39,301 nucleotides of DNA from JBBCJT01 sp037190665 (GCA_037190665.1 JBBCJT010000086.1:1-39301), one strand, 5' to 3'; numbered from the stretch's first letter, positions 15,986 through 24,184 are shown. The notes: generated from the letters alone by a model not told the origin. Translations and numbers: made by a program.

Positions 15986-16848
15986 TCGACTCCCCCACCT
16001 CCCGCATGCGCCGGCTGCGCAGCCGCTTCCGGCCCCGCCGGCGGCCGCGCTTCCAGGGTCCGTCCTTCAACCGGCTGATCCCCAACATCATGACGCTGAT
16101 CGGCCTGTGTGCCGGTCTGACCTCCATCCGCTTCGCGCTGGAGGAGCGGTGGGAGGCGGCGGCGATCGCCATCGTCATCGCCGGCCTGATCGACGGGCTG
16201 GACGGGCGGCTCGCGCGGCTGCTCAAGGCGACATCGAAGTTCGGCGCCGAGTTCGACTCGCTGTCGGACTTCCTGTGCTTCGGCGTCGCCCCTGCGCTGG
16301 TGCTCTATCTGTGGTCGCTGTCCCACGCCGGGCCGTTCGGCTTCGTCCCCTGCATGGCGTTCGCGGTGTGCATGGCGCTGCGGCTGGCGCGCTTCAACGC
16401 GATGCTCGAATCCGCCCCCCGTCCGGCCTACGCCTACAACTTCTTCGCCGGCGTGCCGGCCCCGGCCGGTGCGGGTCTGGCCCTGTTCCCGCTGTTCGCG
16501 TGGATCGAGGTGAACGGGTACGAGCTGGACGGGTTCGCCGCGATCCTGCGCCATCCGCTGCTGCCGGCGGCGGTGCTGTTCGGTACCGCGGTGCTGTGCA
16601 TCTCCACCCTGCCGGTCTGGTCGTTCAAGAACTTCAAGATCCCGTCGCATCTGGTGCTGCCGGTGCTGCTGGGCGTGGCCGCCTATGTCGCGGTGCTGGT
16701 CAGCGAGCCGTTCGCCGCCCTCGCGGCCGCCGGGCTTATCTATGCCGCGCTGCTGCCGCTCGGGGCGCGCAGCTACCGGCGGCTGAAGGCGGAGGCGGAC
16801 CGGATGGTCGCGCCCGAACCGGTCGAGCAGGACGCCGCCCGATCCTGA
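15982..16848 (+). CDS. pssA: CDP-diacylglycerol--serine O-phosphatidyltransferase
   Basis: This 288-residue integral membrane enzyme makes phosphatidylserine from CDP-diacylglycerol and serine. The CDP-alcohol phosphotransferase motif is complete: DG-x2-AR-x8-G-x3-D-x3-D at 74-96 (DGRLAR...GAEFDSLSD), with the two last Asp residues as metal ligands. It has a basic Arg-rich N-terminus (RMRRLRSRFRPRRR) and about eight hydrophobic segments. The start overlaps the psd stop by four bases (ATGA). Psd uses its product directly, so the pair forms the phosphatidylethanolamine branch. Confidence 0.94.
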   Translation: MIDSPTSRMRRLRSRFRPRRRPRFQGPSFNRLIPNIMTLIGLCAGLTSIRFALEERWEAAAIAIVIAGLIDGLDGRLARLLKATSKFGAEFDSLSDFLCFGVAPALVLYLWSLSHAGPFGFVPCMAFAVCMALRLARFNAMLESAPRPAYAYNFFAGVPAPAGAGLALFPLFAWIEVNGYELDGFAAILRHPLLPAAVLFGTAVLCISTLPVWSFKNFKIPSHLVLPVLLGVAAYVAVLVSEPFAALAAAGLIYAALLPLGARSYRRLKAEADRMVAPEPVEQDAARS

Positions 16849-16888
16849 CCGCTCCACGCCCGTTCCGCCGCATGCCATAAGCGTTGCC

Positions 16889-17401
16889 ATGGAACGGATG
16901 CTCGAACGGGGAATCGTCGCCAGCCGCTGGCTGATGGCGCCCTTCTATGTCGGCCTCATCGTCGTGCTGGTGGTGCTGTTCGTGACCTTCGCGCGCGAAC
17001 TGTTCGGCACCATCCTGCGCATCGGCTCGCTGACCGAACACGAGGTGATCCTGTCACTGCTGTCGCTGGTCGACATGACCTTCGCCGGCAGCCTCGTCAT
17101 CATCGTGGTGTTCTCGGGCTACGAGAACATGTGCGGGCGGATCTCCCGCGGGCGCGCCGCCAACTGGCCCGCCTGGCTCGCGACGGTGGATTTCGCCGGG
17201 CTGAAACGGAAGCTGTTCGCGGCGATGGCGGCGATCTCGGCCGTGGCGCTGCTGAAGGCGCTGATGAAGCTCGATGCCGGGCTGTCCAACGAACCCACGC
17301 TGTTCTGGCTGATCATCATCAACGTGGTGTTCATCGTGGGCTACCTGCTGATGGCGGTGGCGGACCGCATCACCGAGACCACGCCCGATCCGGAACCGTA
17401 G
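16889..17401 (+). CDS. UPF0114/YqhA-family membrane protein
   Basis: This 170-residue inner-membrane protein has four predicted helices. It matches the TIGR00645/YqhA family by the start MERMLERGIVASRWLMAPFYVGL, the central TFAGSLVIIVVFSGYENMCG and the conserved stretch WPAWLATVDFAGLKRKLFAAM. The family is widespread in proteobacteria with no established biochemical role. It starts 41 bp after pssA and may belong to the same transcript. The flavoprotein gene follows 50 bp downstream. Confidence 0.9.
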   Translation: MERMLERGIVASRWLMAPFYVGLIVVLVVLFVTFARELFGTILRIGSLTEHEVILSLLSLVDMTFAGSLVIIVVFSGYENMCGRISRGRAANWPAWLATVDFAGLKRKLFAAMAAISAVALLKALMKLDAGLSNEPTLFWLIIINVVFIVGYLLMAVADRITETTPDPEP

Positions 17402-17451
17402 CGGGGCGGCCGCCCGCGCGCCTACGCTCGCCCTTCACGCGGAGGGCGGCC

Positions 17452-18771
17452 ATGTCGGACGGGGCAGCGGCGCATCGCATCGTGGTGGTCGGCGGCGGCG
17501 CCGGCGGGCTGGAACTCGTCACGCGGCTGGGCGAGCGCTACCGGCGCGACAAGGGCACGGAAGTGTTGCTCGTGGACCGCGCCCGCAGCCACCTGTGGAA
17601 GCCGCTGCTGCACGAGGTCGCCGCCGGCAGCATGGACGTGGACGACCACGCGCTCGACTACCTGGCGCAGGCGCACTGGCACCATTTCGGCTTCCGCTAC
17701 GGGGAGATGACCGGCCTCGACCGCGCCGGGCGGCAGGTGATGCTGGGCGCGACGCATGACGAGGAAGGCCGCGAGATCACGCCACCCCGGCCGGTCGGCT
17801 ACGACACGCTGGTCATCGCCATCGGCAGCGTGGTCAACGATTTCGGCACGCCGGGCGCGGCCGAGCACGCGATCGCGCTCGATTCCGTCGCGCAGGCCGT
17901 GCGGTTCCACCGCCGGCTGGTCAATGCCTGCATCCGCGCGCACGTGCAGGAAGGCGGCGTGCGGCCGGGCCAGCTCGATGTGGTCATCATCGGTGCGGGT
18001 GCCACGGGCACCGAGCTTGCGGCCGAACTGCACCACGCCGCCCGCGCCGTGGTCGCCTACGGGCTCGACCGCATCAATCCGGATGCCGATATCCGCATCA
18101 CGCTCGTCGAAGCCGCGCCCCGCATCCTGCCCGCCCTGCCCGAACGTATCGCCGGCGCGGCCGCGAAGCTGCTGCAGGATCGCGGCATCAGCGTATTGAC
18201 GGACGCGCGGGTCGCGGAGGTGACGGCGGACGGCGTGCGCCTCGCCGACGGGCGCCAGATCGCCTCGGAACTCGTGGTCTGGGCGGCGGGGGTGAAGGCG
18301 CCGTCGGTGCTCGCCGATCTGGACGGGCTGGAGGCGAACCGCGCCAACCAGCTCGTCGTGGCCCCCACGTTGCAGACCACGCGCGACACGGCGATCTTCG
18401 CCATCGGCGACTGCGCTTCCTGCCCCGGTCCCGACGGCCGGCCGATCCCGCCGCGGGCGCAGGCGGCGCACCAGCAGGCATCGCACATGCTGCGCCAGAT
18501 CCGCCGGCTGCGCGCGGGCGAGGAGCTGAAGCCCTTCGTCTATCGCGACTTCGGCTCGCTGGTCTCGCTCGGGGAGTACTCCACCGTGGGCAGCCTGATG
18601 GGCTTCCTGTCGGGCCGGTCGATGCGGGTGGAAGGGCTGGTGGCGCGGCTGATGTACCGCTCGCTCTACAAGATGCACGAACGCGCGCTGCACGGCACGC
18701 TGAAGACAGCCCTGAGCACGGTGGCCCGCGCACTGACCCGGCGGGTCGAGCCACGGGTGAAGCTGCACTGA
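17452..18771 (+). CDS. ndh: Type II NADH dehydrogenase-like FAD oxidoreductase
   Basis: This 439-residue peripheral membrane flavoprotein is predicted to pass electrons from NADH to quinone without proton pumping. It has an FAD-binding VVVGGGAGGLELVTRLG at 11-27, a second Rossmann motif VVIIGAGATGTELAAELHH for NADH, AIGDCASCPG near the second FAD contact and AQAAHQQASHM as in NDH-2. The C-terminal part (MGFLSGRSMRVEGLVARLMYRSLYKMHE) is amphipathic and suits membrane binding. The ATG at 17452 follows GGAGGGCGGCC. Sulfide:quinone reductases share the fold, but the NDH-2-type C-terminus favours this call. Confidence 0.88.
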   Translation: MSDGAAAHRIVVVGGGAGGLELVTRLGERYRRDKGTEVLLVDRARSHLWKPLLHEVAAGSMDVDDHALDYLAQAHWHHFGFRYGEMTGLDRAGRQVMLGATHDEEGREITPPRPVGYDTLVIAIGSVVNDFGTPGAAEHAIALDSVAQAVRFHRRLVNACIRAHVQEGGVRPGQLDVVIIGAGATGTELAAELHHAARAVVAYGLDRINPDADIRITLVEAAPRILPALPERIAGAAAKLLQDRGISVLTDARVAEVTADGVRLADGRQIASELVVWAAGVKAPSVLADLDGLEANRANQLVVAPTLQTTRDTAIFAIGDCASCPGPDGRPIPPRAQAAHQQASHMLRQIRRLRAGEELKPFVYRDFGSLVSLGEYSTVGSLMGFLSGRSMRVEGLVARLMYRSLYKMHERALHGTLKTALSTVARALTRRVEPRVKLH

Positions 18772-18777
18772 CGGGTC

Positions 18778-18806
18778 GACCGCGCGTCCCCTTCCGGGGC
18801 GCGGTC
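18778..18806 (+). terminator. Hairpin downstream of ndh
   Basis: A stem of GACCGCG/CGCGGTC plus CCCC/GGGG with a TTCC loop and a 3-base bulge begins six bases after the ndh stop. The sequence after it (ATCTCC) has no real T-run, so it is a likely but not classical terminator. Confidence 0.5.
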
Positions 18807-18823
18807 ATCTCCGCGCTTCCGCC

Positions 18824-18876
18824 GAGCCTTTCCGCAAGGCTCTTGCAGGCCGGGACGCGGGATCTCATCTCCCGCG
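18824..18876 (+). other. Two further hairpins in the 18772-19000 intergenic region
   Basis: GAGCCTT/AAGGCTC (18824-18842, 5-base loop) and CGCGGGA/TCCCGCG (18856-18876, 7-base loop) follow the ndh hairpin, making three in 100 bp. The AT-rich AATATTAA just after them (about 18886-18893) could be part of a promoter for the small ORF at 19001. This 229-bp gap holds no other gene that I can see. Confidence 0.42.
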
Positions 18877-19000
18877 CGTCAACCCAATATTAACCCACGG
18901 TTGCGATGGTGAGGCCGTAACCTCGCCTGCAGCGTGAAACGGACGACAGCGCGGCACCCGCCACCGGGGCGATGCTGGCTGCGCAGCACCGGAGACCCCC

Positions 19001-19090
19001 ATGGACCGCACGCTCATCGCCGGCTTCATCCTGGGCATCGCGCTCGGCGGCGTAACCCTTGCCCTGGCAGTACGGATGCTCGTCGGCTGA
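19001..19090 (+). CDS. Candidate 29-residue single-span membrane peptide
   Basis: The ORF reads MDRTLIAGFILGIALGG and continues as a hydrophobic segment to VRMLVG, so nearly the whole peptide is one membrane helix with a charged start and an Arg near the end. GGAGA lies five bases before the ATG, an ideal ribosome site. It is too short for standard ORF cut-offs. It precedes another small ORF by 91 bp and the Crp-like gene further on. No family is recognised. The good start signal and membrane-like composition favour a real small protein, but chance is not excluded. Confidence 0.55.
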   Translation: MDRTLIAGFILGIALGGVTLALAVRMLVG

Positions 19091-19181
19091 ACGCCCCCCG
19101 CGCCGCGCCGTGGGCAAGCTCACAGCGCGGCCCCGGCGGCGGGTCCAGCATCGGCGTCAGACCTCCCCCAGGAGACGCCCG

Positions 19182-19355
19182 ATGCCTTCCACATCATCAC
19201 GCACGGCGCTCGCGGCGCTGTTCGCCATCACCTTCGTGTCCGTTCCCCCGATCCTGCGCGGAGAGGACGCGATGGACCCGCACGGCTGCCACGAGATCGT
19301 CGGCGGCAGTTGCGACGCGACCTGGACGACCGTGCCGCAGCCAAATGAGCACTGA
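19182..19355 (+). CDS. Candidate 57-residue secreted or membrane-anchored small protein
   Basis: The ORF starts MPSTSSRTALAALFAITFVSV, a basic start and hydrophobic stretch like a signal peptide or anchor. A short polar tail follows with two cysteines (DPHGCHEIVGGSCDATW) and ends QPNEH. The cysteines could form a disulfide or bind metal together with the adjacent histidines. AGGAG sits about seven bases before the ATG at 19182. It is 76 bp upstream of the Crp-like gene on the same strand. No family is recognised. Confidence 0.55.
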   Translation: MPSTSSRTALAALFAITFVSVPPILRGEDAMDPHGCHEIVGGSCDATWTTVPQPNEH

Positions 19356-19431
19356 CACCGCGCCCGCCCCATGGCGCGAGAGGGGTGATCTCTGCGATGC
19401 TCCGGCCCGACCGATTCGGCAGGGACCGCCG

Positions 19432-20136
19432 ATGAGCAACGCCAATACGACCGCCACAGCGCCCGCGCTCTCGCCGCGGGCCAAGATCCTGTCCGGCAAC
19501 CCGCTCTTCGCGGCGCTGGATCGCCATGACCTGGAAACGCTCGCCGCCTTCGCCTCGGAACGCCCGATGCGCAAGGACGAGACGCTGTTCCGGCGCGGCG
19601 ATCCCGGATCCTTCATGATCGCCGTGCTGCAGGGCGAGGTGCGGATCATCATCCCGTCCGCCACCGGCAAGGACCGCATCATCCGCGTGATGGGGCCGGG
19701 CGAGGTGCTGGGCGAGATCGCGCTGCTGGACGGCGCGCCACGCACCGCGGATGCCATCGCCGTCACCAACGGGCGGCTGCTGGTGCTGGAACGGCGGGAC
19801 GTGCTGCCGCGGCTGCGGCAGAACCCCGACCTCGCCGTCCGCGTCATCGAACTGCTGTGCCGCCGCCTGCGCGCGACGTCCCGGCAGGTCGAGGACCTCG
19901 TGTTCCACGACGTGGCCACGCGGCTTGCGGCGCAGTTGCTGGAGCTCACTGCCAACCATCCGCGCCATCTGGTGGACATCACGCAGAAGGAACTGGGCGC
20001 GATGGTCAACGCGACGCGGGAGAGCGTGAACAAGACGCTTCGCGGGTGGGAGGAGCAGGACATCGTGGCCCTGTCGCCGGGCCGCGTGACGGTGAAGGAC
20101 CCGCAGCGGCTGGCCAGGTTCGCACCTGAGGGCTGA
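19432..20136 (+). CDS. Crp/Fnr-family transcriptional regulator, CRP-like
   Basis: This 234-residue cytosolic regulator has an N-terminal cyclic-nucleotide-binding beta-roll and a C-terminal HTH_CRP domain. The phosphate-binding segment GEVLGEIALLDGAPRTADA keeps the Gly-Glu and Arg-Thr pair that contact cAMP in CRP. No N-terminal cysteine cluster is present, so it is not FNR-like. The recognition helix reads TRESVNK, keeping the Arg and Glu that in CRP read TGTGA half-sites (Lys replaces the second Arg). AGGGA precedes the ATG at 19432. Two TGTGA-N6-TCACA sites lie 5 and 8 kb away beside a nucleotide-cyclase gene, so a functional link is plausible but unproven. Confidence 0.9.
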   Translation: MSNANTTATAPALSPRAKILSGNPLFAALDRHDLETLAAFASERPMRKDETLFRRGDPGSFMIAVLQGEVRIIIPSATGKDRIIRVMGPGEVLGEIALLDGAPRTADAIAVTNGRLLVLERRDVLPRLRQNPDLAVRVIELLCRRLRATSRQVEDLVFHDVATRLAAQLLELTANHPRHLVDITQKELGAMVNATRESVNKTLRGWEEQDIVALSPGRVTVKDPQRLARFAPEG

Positions 20137-20224
20137 CGGCGCGGGGCGCGTGGGCGCCATACGCCAAGCCTGTGCGAGCCAGCCGACGGATTGGTGGGTA
20201 TGAGAGGGTACGTTCCGCAGGCGG

Positions 20225-20440
20225 TTCCGACCCTCACCCCGGCCCTCTCCCGCAAGCGGGAGAGGGGGAACGCACCTCTCAAGGAAGAGTGTGGGGGCTG
20301 AGGTTCATGCCCCTGCCCCCGAAGGGGCTTGCTCTCCTTCCTGCCCTACCTGCGCAAGCTTTGCGGACGAGGCGAGGCGAGAAGCGTCGCGCAAGGTCCC
20401 CTCTCCCGCTCGGCAGAAGAGGGACAGGGTGAAGGGATTT
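20225..20440. repeat. REP-like element with inverted arms in the 20137-20508 gap
   Basis: The left arm holds CCCTCACCCCGGCC, then a perfect 11-bp stem (CCCTCTCCCGC-AA-GCGGGAGAGGG, 20243-20266). The right arm (about 20398-20436) is an inverted, degraded copy ending in GAGGGACAGGGTGAAGGG. The element fills the 372-bp gap between the convergent Crp-like and S8 protease genes. Such palindromic GC-rich units are typically dispersed in proteobacterial genomes. The left hairpin could also end transcription. No coding gene is supported in this gap. Confidence 0.7.
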
Positions 20441-20508
20441 GCGCGGAGGCGAAACTTCGCCACGGCGCTGGTAGGCGAACTCTCACCGCGGGCAGCATCC
20501 CGCCGGCA

Positions 20509-23277
20509 TCAGATCGCCGCCGAACCGCCCCCGGTGCGGCGGCCGTCGCTGAATGCCACGACATGCAACGTGCCGGGCTTGCGGCCGATGCGCTCCACCG
20601 CGATGCGCATCCGTGCGTTGGGGCGCAGGCGCAGGCGCGGCAGCCACAGCCTCTCCGCGCGGCTGTCGATCACCGCCATCCCGTCACGGATGGAGAGCGA
20701 CGCAGCACCCTCGATATCGGTGCGGATGCGGATGAGGTCGCCGGTGAGGCTTTCCGTCAGCGCCTCCGCCGGGTCGTCCCACGTTTCGCCGACATAGGGC
20801 CGCACCTGCGCCGCCAATGCGGCATGCTCGAACAGCGCCGCGCTCCGCCACGGCAGCGCGCGCATCGGCAGACGCAGGCGGAACCGCCCGGCCTCGGCGC
20901 GAACCAGCGCCAGCCCGTCCGTCGCGCCGTCACCCTCGATGACGAAGCGCGCCGGCACGCCCTCGGGTGCGACCGGCAGCAGGGCGATGTTGTTGCAGCT
21001 CGTCGGCGCGGCATCGGCAGGCGGCATGTCGCCGGCGCAGGAGACGATGGCCGCGACGGTCACCGGCCCGTCCGCGAGCAGCTTGCGCAGATCGGCGGTC
21101 ACCTTCAGCACGCGGCGCCCGCCCGCGGCGATGCTTTCTACGACAGGCGGCTTCGCAAGCAGGGTCCACCCCGAAGGCAGCCGGCGCGCGGCCGGCAGAG
21201 GGGCCGCAAGACCGGCGGGCGCGACGGCGAGGCGCAACTGCACGTCCCGCGCCGGCTCGCTGCCGCGGTTGCGGATCGTCACCGCGAACCGCACCGGGCC
21301 GGCCAGCGGATCGCCCTGCAGCACGACCCCTTCCCCGCCCCAGGGCAGCTCGGCGGGCAGTGGCTCGCGCCCTTCCGTGTCGCCGGCGGTGCGCGGGATC
21401 CAAGCGTCGATGCGCGGTCGCGGCGGGTCCAGCACTGCGCGCGCGTCGAGCGGCCCCGCACCCAGATCGGCCGACCAGCGCCGTCCACGCGGCAGGATCG
21501 CCTGCCGGATCTCGGCCCAGGTCGCGTGGCGCGCATCCGCGCCCCATCGCTGGAACAGCAGCGCGATGGTGCCCGCCACCAGAGGCGCGGCGAAGCTCGT
21601 TCCCGCCCCGCCATCGGTCCATTCCGCCTCCCCGGGCAGGGGAACGGCGACCCGGCTGCCGGGCGCGGCGAGATCGGGCTTACGCGCGCTGCCGAGGCCG
21701 GGGCCGCGCCCGCTGCCGACATCCTGCCCCGCGCCCGCATCGCCGTTCAGCGGCTTGCCGTCGGGGCCGGTGCCCGCCACGGCGAGCACGCGGCGCGCGG
21801 TGGCCGGGGCGCCGACCGTGTGCGCCAGCCAGCCGCGCAGCGCGGTCGGCGCGCACCAGCCGATCTGGCCACGGTTGTTGCGGTCCACCCAGCCATGGAC
21901 CTCGCCCTCCGCCCCTTCGACGAAGATGCGCCAGTCGCCGAACGGAAATGCTCCCTGCTGCTGCCCCTGCCGGACCCCGGGGCCCAGCAGCAGGCTGAAG
22001 CACCAGCGCGTCAGCCCGTCGCGCGCAGGCCCGCCGGGCGCGAGTGCCGCGATCAGCGTCGGCGGCTCGGTGAAGGTCGCGGGCATGGGCCGTGCGATGG
22101 AGGGCCGGTCGCGGGATGCGGACAGGCGCACGACCAGCGGCGCATCCTTGCCCTCGCGGCGCTGGCCGGCCGTGCCGACCACGCGCACGCGCGGCGGATC
22201 GCGCGACGAGAACCACACTTCCACGGCGTCGCTCGCGGGCAGTTCGCGCACGACCTGCAGTTCGAGCTTCGTGACCGTGCCGCGCACCGCGGTGACCTGC
22301 GCGTGGTCGTGCAGCACCAACCCGTGATTGGCGTCGCGGCGGACCCAAGCATTGTTGCCGGCGGAGACGACGAGCGCGCGGCCGGGACGCAGCAGCAGCT
22401 CGTCGAGGAAGCGTTCGCCGAGCAATGTCCCATCATGTGGGCCAAGGCAGTCGGCGGACGACAGGTTGGCGATCACCGGATCGTCACTCGCGCCCAGCAC
22501 GAGGCTCGCGCCGGTCAGCAGGTCGATGGAATCGCCCAGCCGCGCGTCATCCGCCCGCCCGGCGGACGCGAAGACGATGTCCGCGGCTGGCGCGACACCG
22601 CCGGGCGCGCCGGTGGCGATGCCGGCCACGGCGGTCCCGTGCCCTCTCCAGCCGCGCGCGAGCACCGCGTCCCCGCCATCAGCCGCATTGAAGGCCGCCT
22701 GCCGCGACAGGGGCGGCAGCGCGCTGCGGGAGTAGCGCACGCCCATCGGCAGGCGCGGATCGGCCGGCGTGGCCCCCGCATCCCACAGCCACGCGATGCG
22801 GTGGCCGAAAGCGGGGTGGCGCGTGTCCAGCACGGTGTCGATGACAGCGAGCCGCACGCCCTGCCCCGTATCGTCCTGCGGCCGCAAGCCGAGCAGGGCG
22901 CGCGGCAGCCGCTCCGCCATGGCGCCGGCAATCGCGACGGTTTCGCCCTGCGGGCGCAGCGCGCGCGCGAGCGATACGCCGATCAGCGCGGGGTGGCGCA
23001 GCAGCGCGCCGCCGGGCGCAAGCTGCTTCGGCGGCACGAGCGCGACGAAGAACCCGCCCGCGGCCGCCAGCACCTTGCAGCCGAAACGCTTCTCCAGATC
23101 GTCCGTGCCGCCGAGGAAGCGGAGCACCGCACCGAGCTTCTCGCCCGGCTTCGCCGCATCGCGCAGCGCGAGCCAGTTGCGGGACGCGCGGCGGTCGGTG
23201 ATGCGATCAAGCAGTTCGAGCCGCGGATCCCCGACCACCTCCGGTCGCGCGGCCTCGCGGCGCGGCGCTTCCGGCAT
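20509..23277 (-). CDS. Subtilisin-like (S8) serine protease, cytoplasmic, 922 residues
   Basis: The catalytic triad is complete: D147 in VRLAVIDTVLD, H213 in GHGTAVAGIATG and S561 in GGAGTSFAAPLVAGT, with the oxyanion-hole N308 in VVSAGNNA. An unusually long insert (about 310-550) separates Asn and Ser. The 140-residue N-terminal region could be a propeptide or recognition domain, and about 340 residues follow the catalytic Ser, including beta-rich segments such as VRFAVTIRNRGSEPARDVQLRLAV. There is no signal peptide or membrane helix. I use the ATG at 23277, two bases after the preceding stop (TAG-TC-ATG). Last gene of the radical SAM/PqqD operon; a role as maturation protease is inferred from context only. 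Confidence 0.9.
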   Translation of the reverse strand: MPEAPRREAARPEVVGDPRLELLDRITDRRASRNWLALRDAAKPGEKLGAVLRFLGGTDDLEKRFGCKVLAAAGGFFVALVPPKQLAPGGALLRHPALIGVSLARALRPQGETVAIAGAMAERLPRALLGLRPQDDTGQGVRLAVIDTVLDTRHPAFGHRIAWLWDAGATPADPRLPMGVRYSRSALPPLSRQAAFNAADGGDAVLARGWRGHGTAVAGIATGAPGGVAPAADIVFASAGRADDARLGDSIDLLTGASLVLGASDDPVIANLSSADCLGPHDGTLLGERFLDELLLRPGRALVVSAGNNAWVRRDANHGLVLHDHAQVTAVRGTVTKLELQVVRELPASDAVEVWFSSRDPPRVRVVGTAGQRREGKDAPLVVRLSASRDRPSIARPMPATFTEPPTLIAALAPGGPARDGLTRWCFSLLLGPGVRQGQQQGAFPFGDWRIFVEGAEGEVHGWVDRNNRGQIGWCAPTALRGWLAHTVGAPATARRVLAVAGTGPDGKPLNGDAGAGQDVGSGRGPGLGSARKPDLAAPGSRVAVPLPGEAEWTDGGAGTSFAAPLVAGTIALLFQRWGADARHATWAEIRQAILPRGRRWSADLGAGPLDARAVLDPPRPRIDAWIPRTAGDTEGREPLPAELPWGGEGVVLQGDPLAGPVRFAVTIRNRGSEPARDVQLRLAVAPAGLAAPLPAARRLPSGWTLLAKPPVVESIAAGGRRVLKVTADLRKLLADGPVTVAAIVSCAGDMPPADAAPTSCNNIALLPVAPEGVPARFVIEGDGATDGLALVRAEAGRFRLRLPMRALPWRSAALFEHAALAAQVRPYVGETWDDPAEALTESLTGDLIRIRTDIEGAASLSIRDGMAVIDSRAERLWLPRLRLRPNARMRIAVERIGRKPGTLHVVAFSDGRRTGGGSAAI

Positions 23278-23279
23278 GA

Positions 23280-23855
23280 CTACCGCTTGGAGGAATCCAC
23301 GCTCTGGAACGGCATGCTGCCGCGATCGCCGACCACCTTGTCGTAGTCGATCGTGCTGAGCGCGAGCAGCCCGCTCTCGGCGAAGTCCTGGCCCTGCACC
23401 ATCAGGGAGCGCAGCGTGCGGATCGCGGCGGAGGCCTTCTTCTCCTCGCTCTTCGGCTTCTCGACCAGTTCGGCCCAGGCCTTGTTGATCTCCTCGCCGC
23501 TCTGGTCCGCCTTGGTGTAGGCGAACAGCACGCGCACCACCGAACCGCCGCTGCCGGTTTCGAGGAACACGCCGATCAGCCCGCCGAGTTCGCGGCGCTT
23601 CATCCAGTTGTCGATCAGCGTCTCGGGCCGGGTCGCGCCCTTGGTGAGGAAGCTGCGCAGTTCGCCGAGCGACGCGGCGGAAAGGCGGCTGCGCCATTCG
23701 TGCAGCGCGCCGAAGGTCAGCCCGCTCTGATGGCTCGGCGCGGTGACGGTGGCGAACTTGATGATGCCTTCCGTACGCACCTCGGTCGCCACGGTGGCGG
23801 CGCGCGGCAGGGGCGCGCCATGGCGGCGCAGCAGATCACGGGGGGTCTGGCTCAT
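23280..23855 (-). CDS. Unrecognised 191-residue protein of the radical SAM/PqqD operon
   Basis: The protein starts MSQTPRDLLRRHGAPLPR and ends MPFQSVDSSKR. It has no cysteine, signal peptide or membrane span. A Ser/Thr-rich N-terminal part is followed by mixed helix (EWRSRLSAASLGELRSFL), strands (GGLIGVFLETG, SVVRVLFAYTKA) and a Lys/Glu-rich helix (EEINKAWAELVEKPKSEEKK). Its ATG overlaps the PqqD-like stop (ATGA) and its stop lies two bases before the protease ATG, so it is translated together with both. It could be a modified substrate, a chaperone or an inhibitor of the protease. I do not recognise a family and propose none. Confidence 0.82.
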   Translation of the reverse strand: MSQTPRDLLRRHGAPLPRAATVATEVRTEGIIKFATVTAPSHQSGLTFGALHEWRSRLSAASLGELRSFLTKGATRPETLIDNWMKRRELGGLIGVFLETGSGGSVVRVLFAYTKADQSGEEINKAWAELVEKPKSEEKKASAAIRTLRSLMVQGQDFAESGLLALSTIDYDKVVGDRGSMPFQSVDSSKR

Positions 23856-24184
23856 GTCGTATGCTCCGACAGGGGACGAACGGAAGGCAGGCAGCGGACG
23901 AGACCAAGCTCGCGCAACTGGTGCAGCGCGGTCCGCAACGCCTCGGTGCCGCTGCCGGGACCGAGGCTGTCGGCCGCGGCCCGGCGGAAGGCGCGCGCGA
24001 TGGCGGCATAGGGCCGGCCGTCGCACAGGGTCAGCACGAACCACGTCGTCACGTTCAGCGCATGCAGCGCCGGACGCGCCGGCGTGTAGGCAAGGCACAC
24101 GCCCTGCTCCGGCACCGGGCGCAGCCGCACGCCGGGCTCAGCTTTCCAGCAGGTGCGACGGAAGCCGGGCAAGGTCGATGCCAT
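23852..24184 (-). CDS. PqqD-like peptide-recognition (RRE) protein
   Basis: This 110-residue protein matches the PqqD fold: GVRLRPVPEQGVCLAYTPARP (beta hairpin), ALHALNVTTWFVLTLCDGRPYAAIARAF (helix and turn with the typical LCDGR), and a C-terminal helix ALRTALHQLRELGLV. PqqD proteins bind the leader of a ribosomal peptide and present it to the radical SAM partner, whose gene overlaps this one by 47 bases. A shorter start at GTG 24130 would give a 92-residue protein of classical PqqD length. I keep the ATG at 24184 because WKAEPGVRLRP continues the family pattern. The stop overlaps the start of the next gene. Confidence 0.82.
   Translation of the reverse strand: MASTLPGFRRTCWKAEPGVRLRPVPEQGVCLAYTPARPALHALNVTTWFVLTLCDGRPYAAIARAFRRAAADSLGPGSGTEALRTALHQLRELGLVRCLPSVRPLSEHTT

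Noticed and set aside
20329..23346. About 1,000-codon open frame on the plus strand opposite the S8 protease
   Set aside because: It is the antisense of a gene with a full catalytic triad. The composition is Arg/Gln/His-rich with no domain.
23278..23697. N-terminal extension of the protease frame by 140 codons
   Set aside because: The extension overlaps the 191-residue gene in another frame and is Arg-rich nonsense; the ATG at 23277 follows that gene's stop by two bases.
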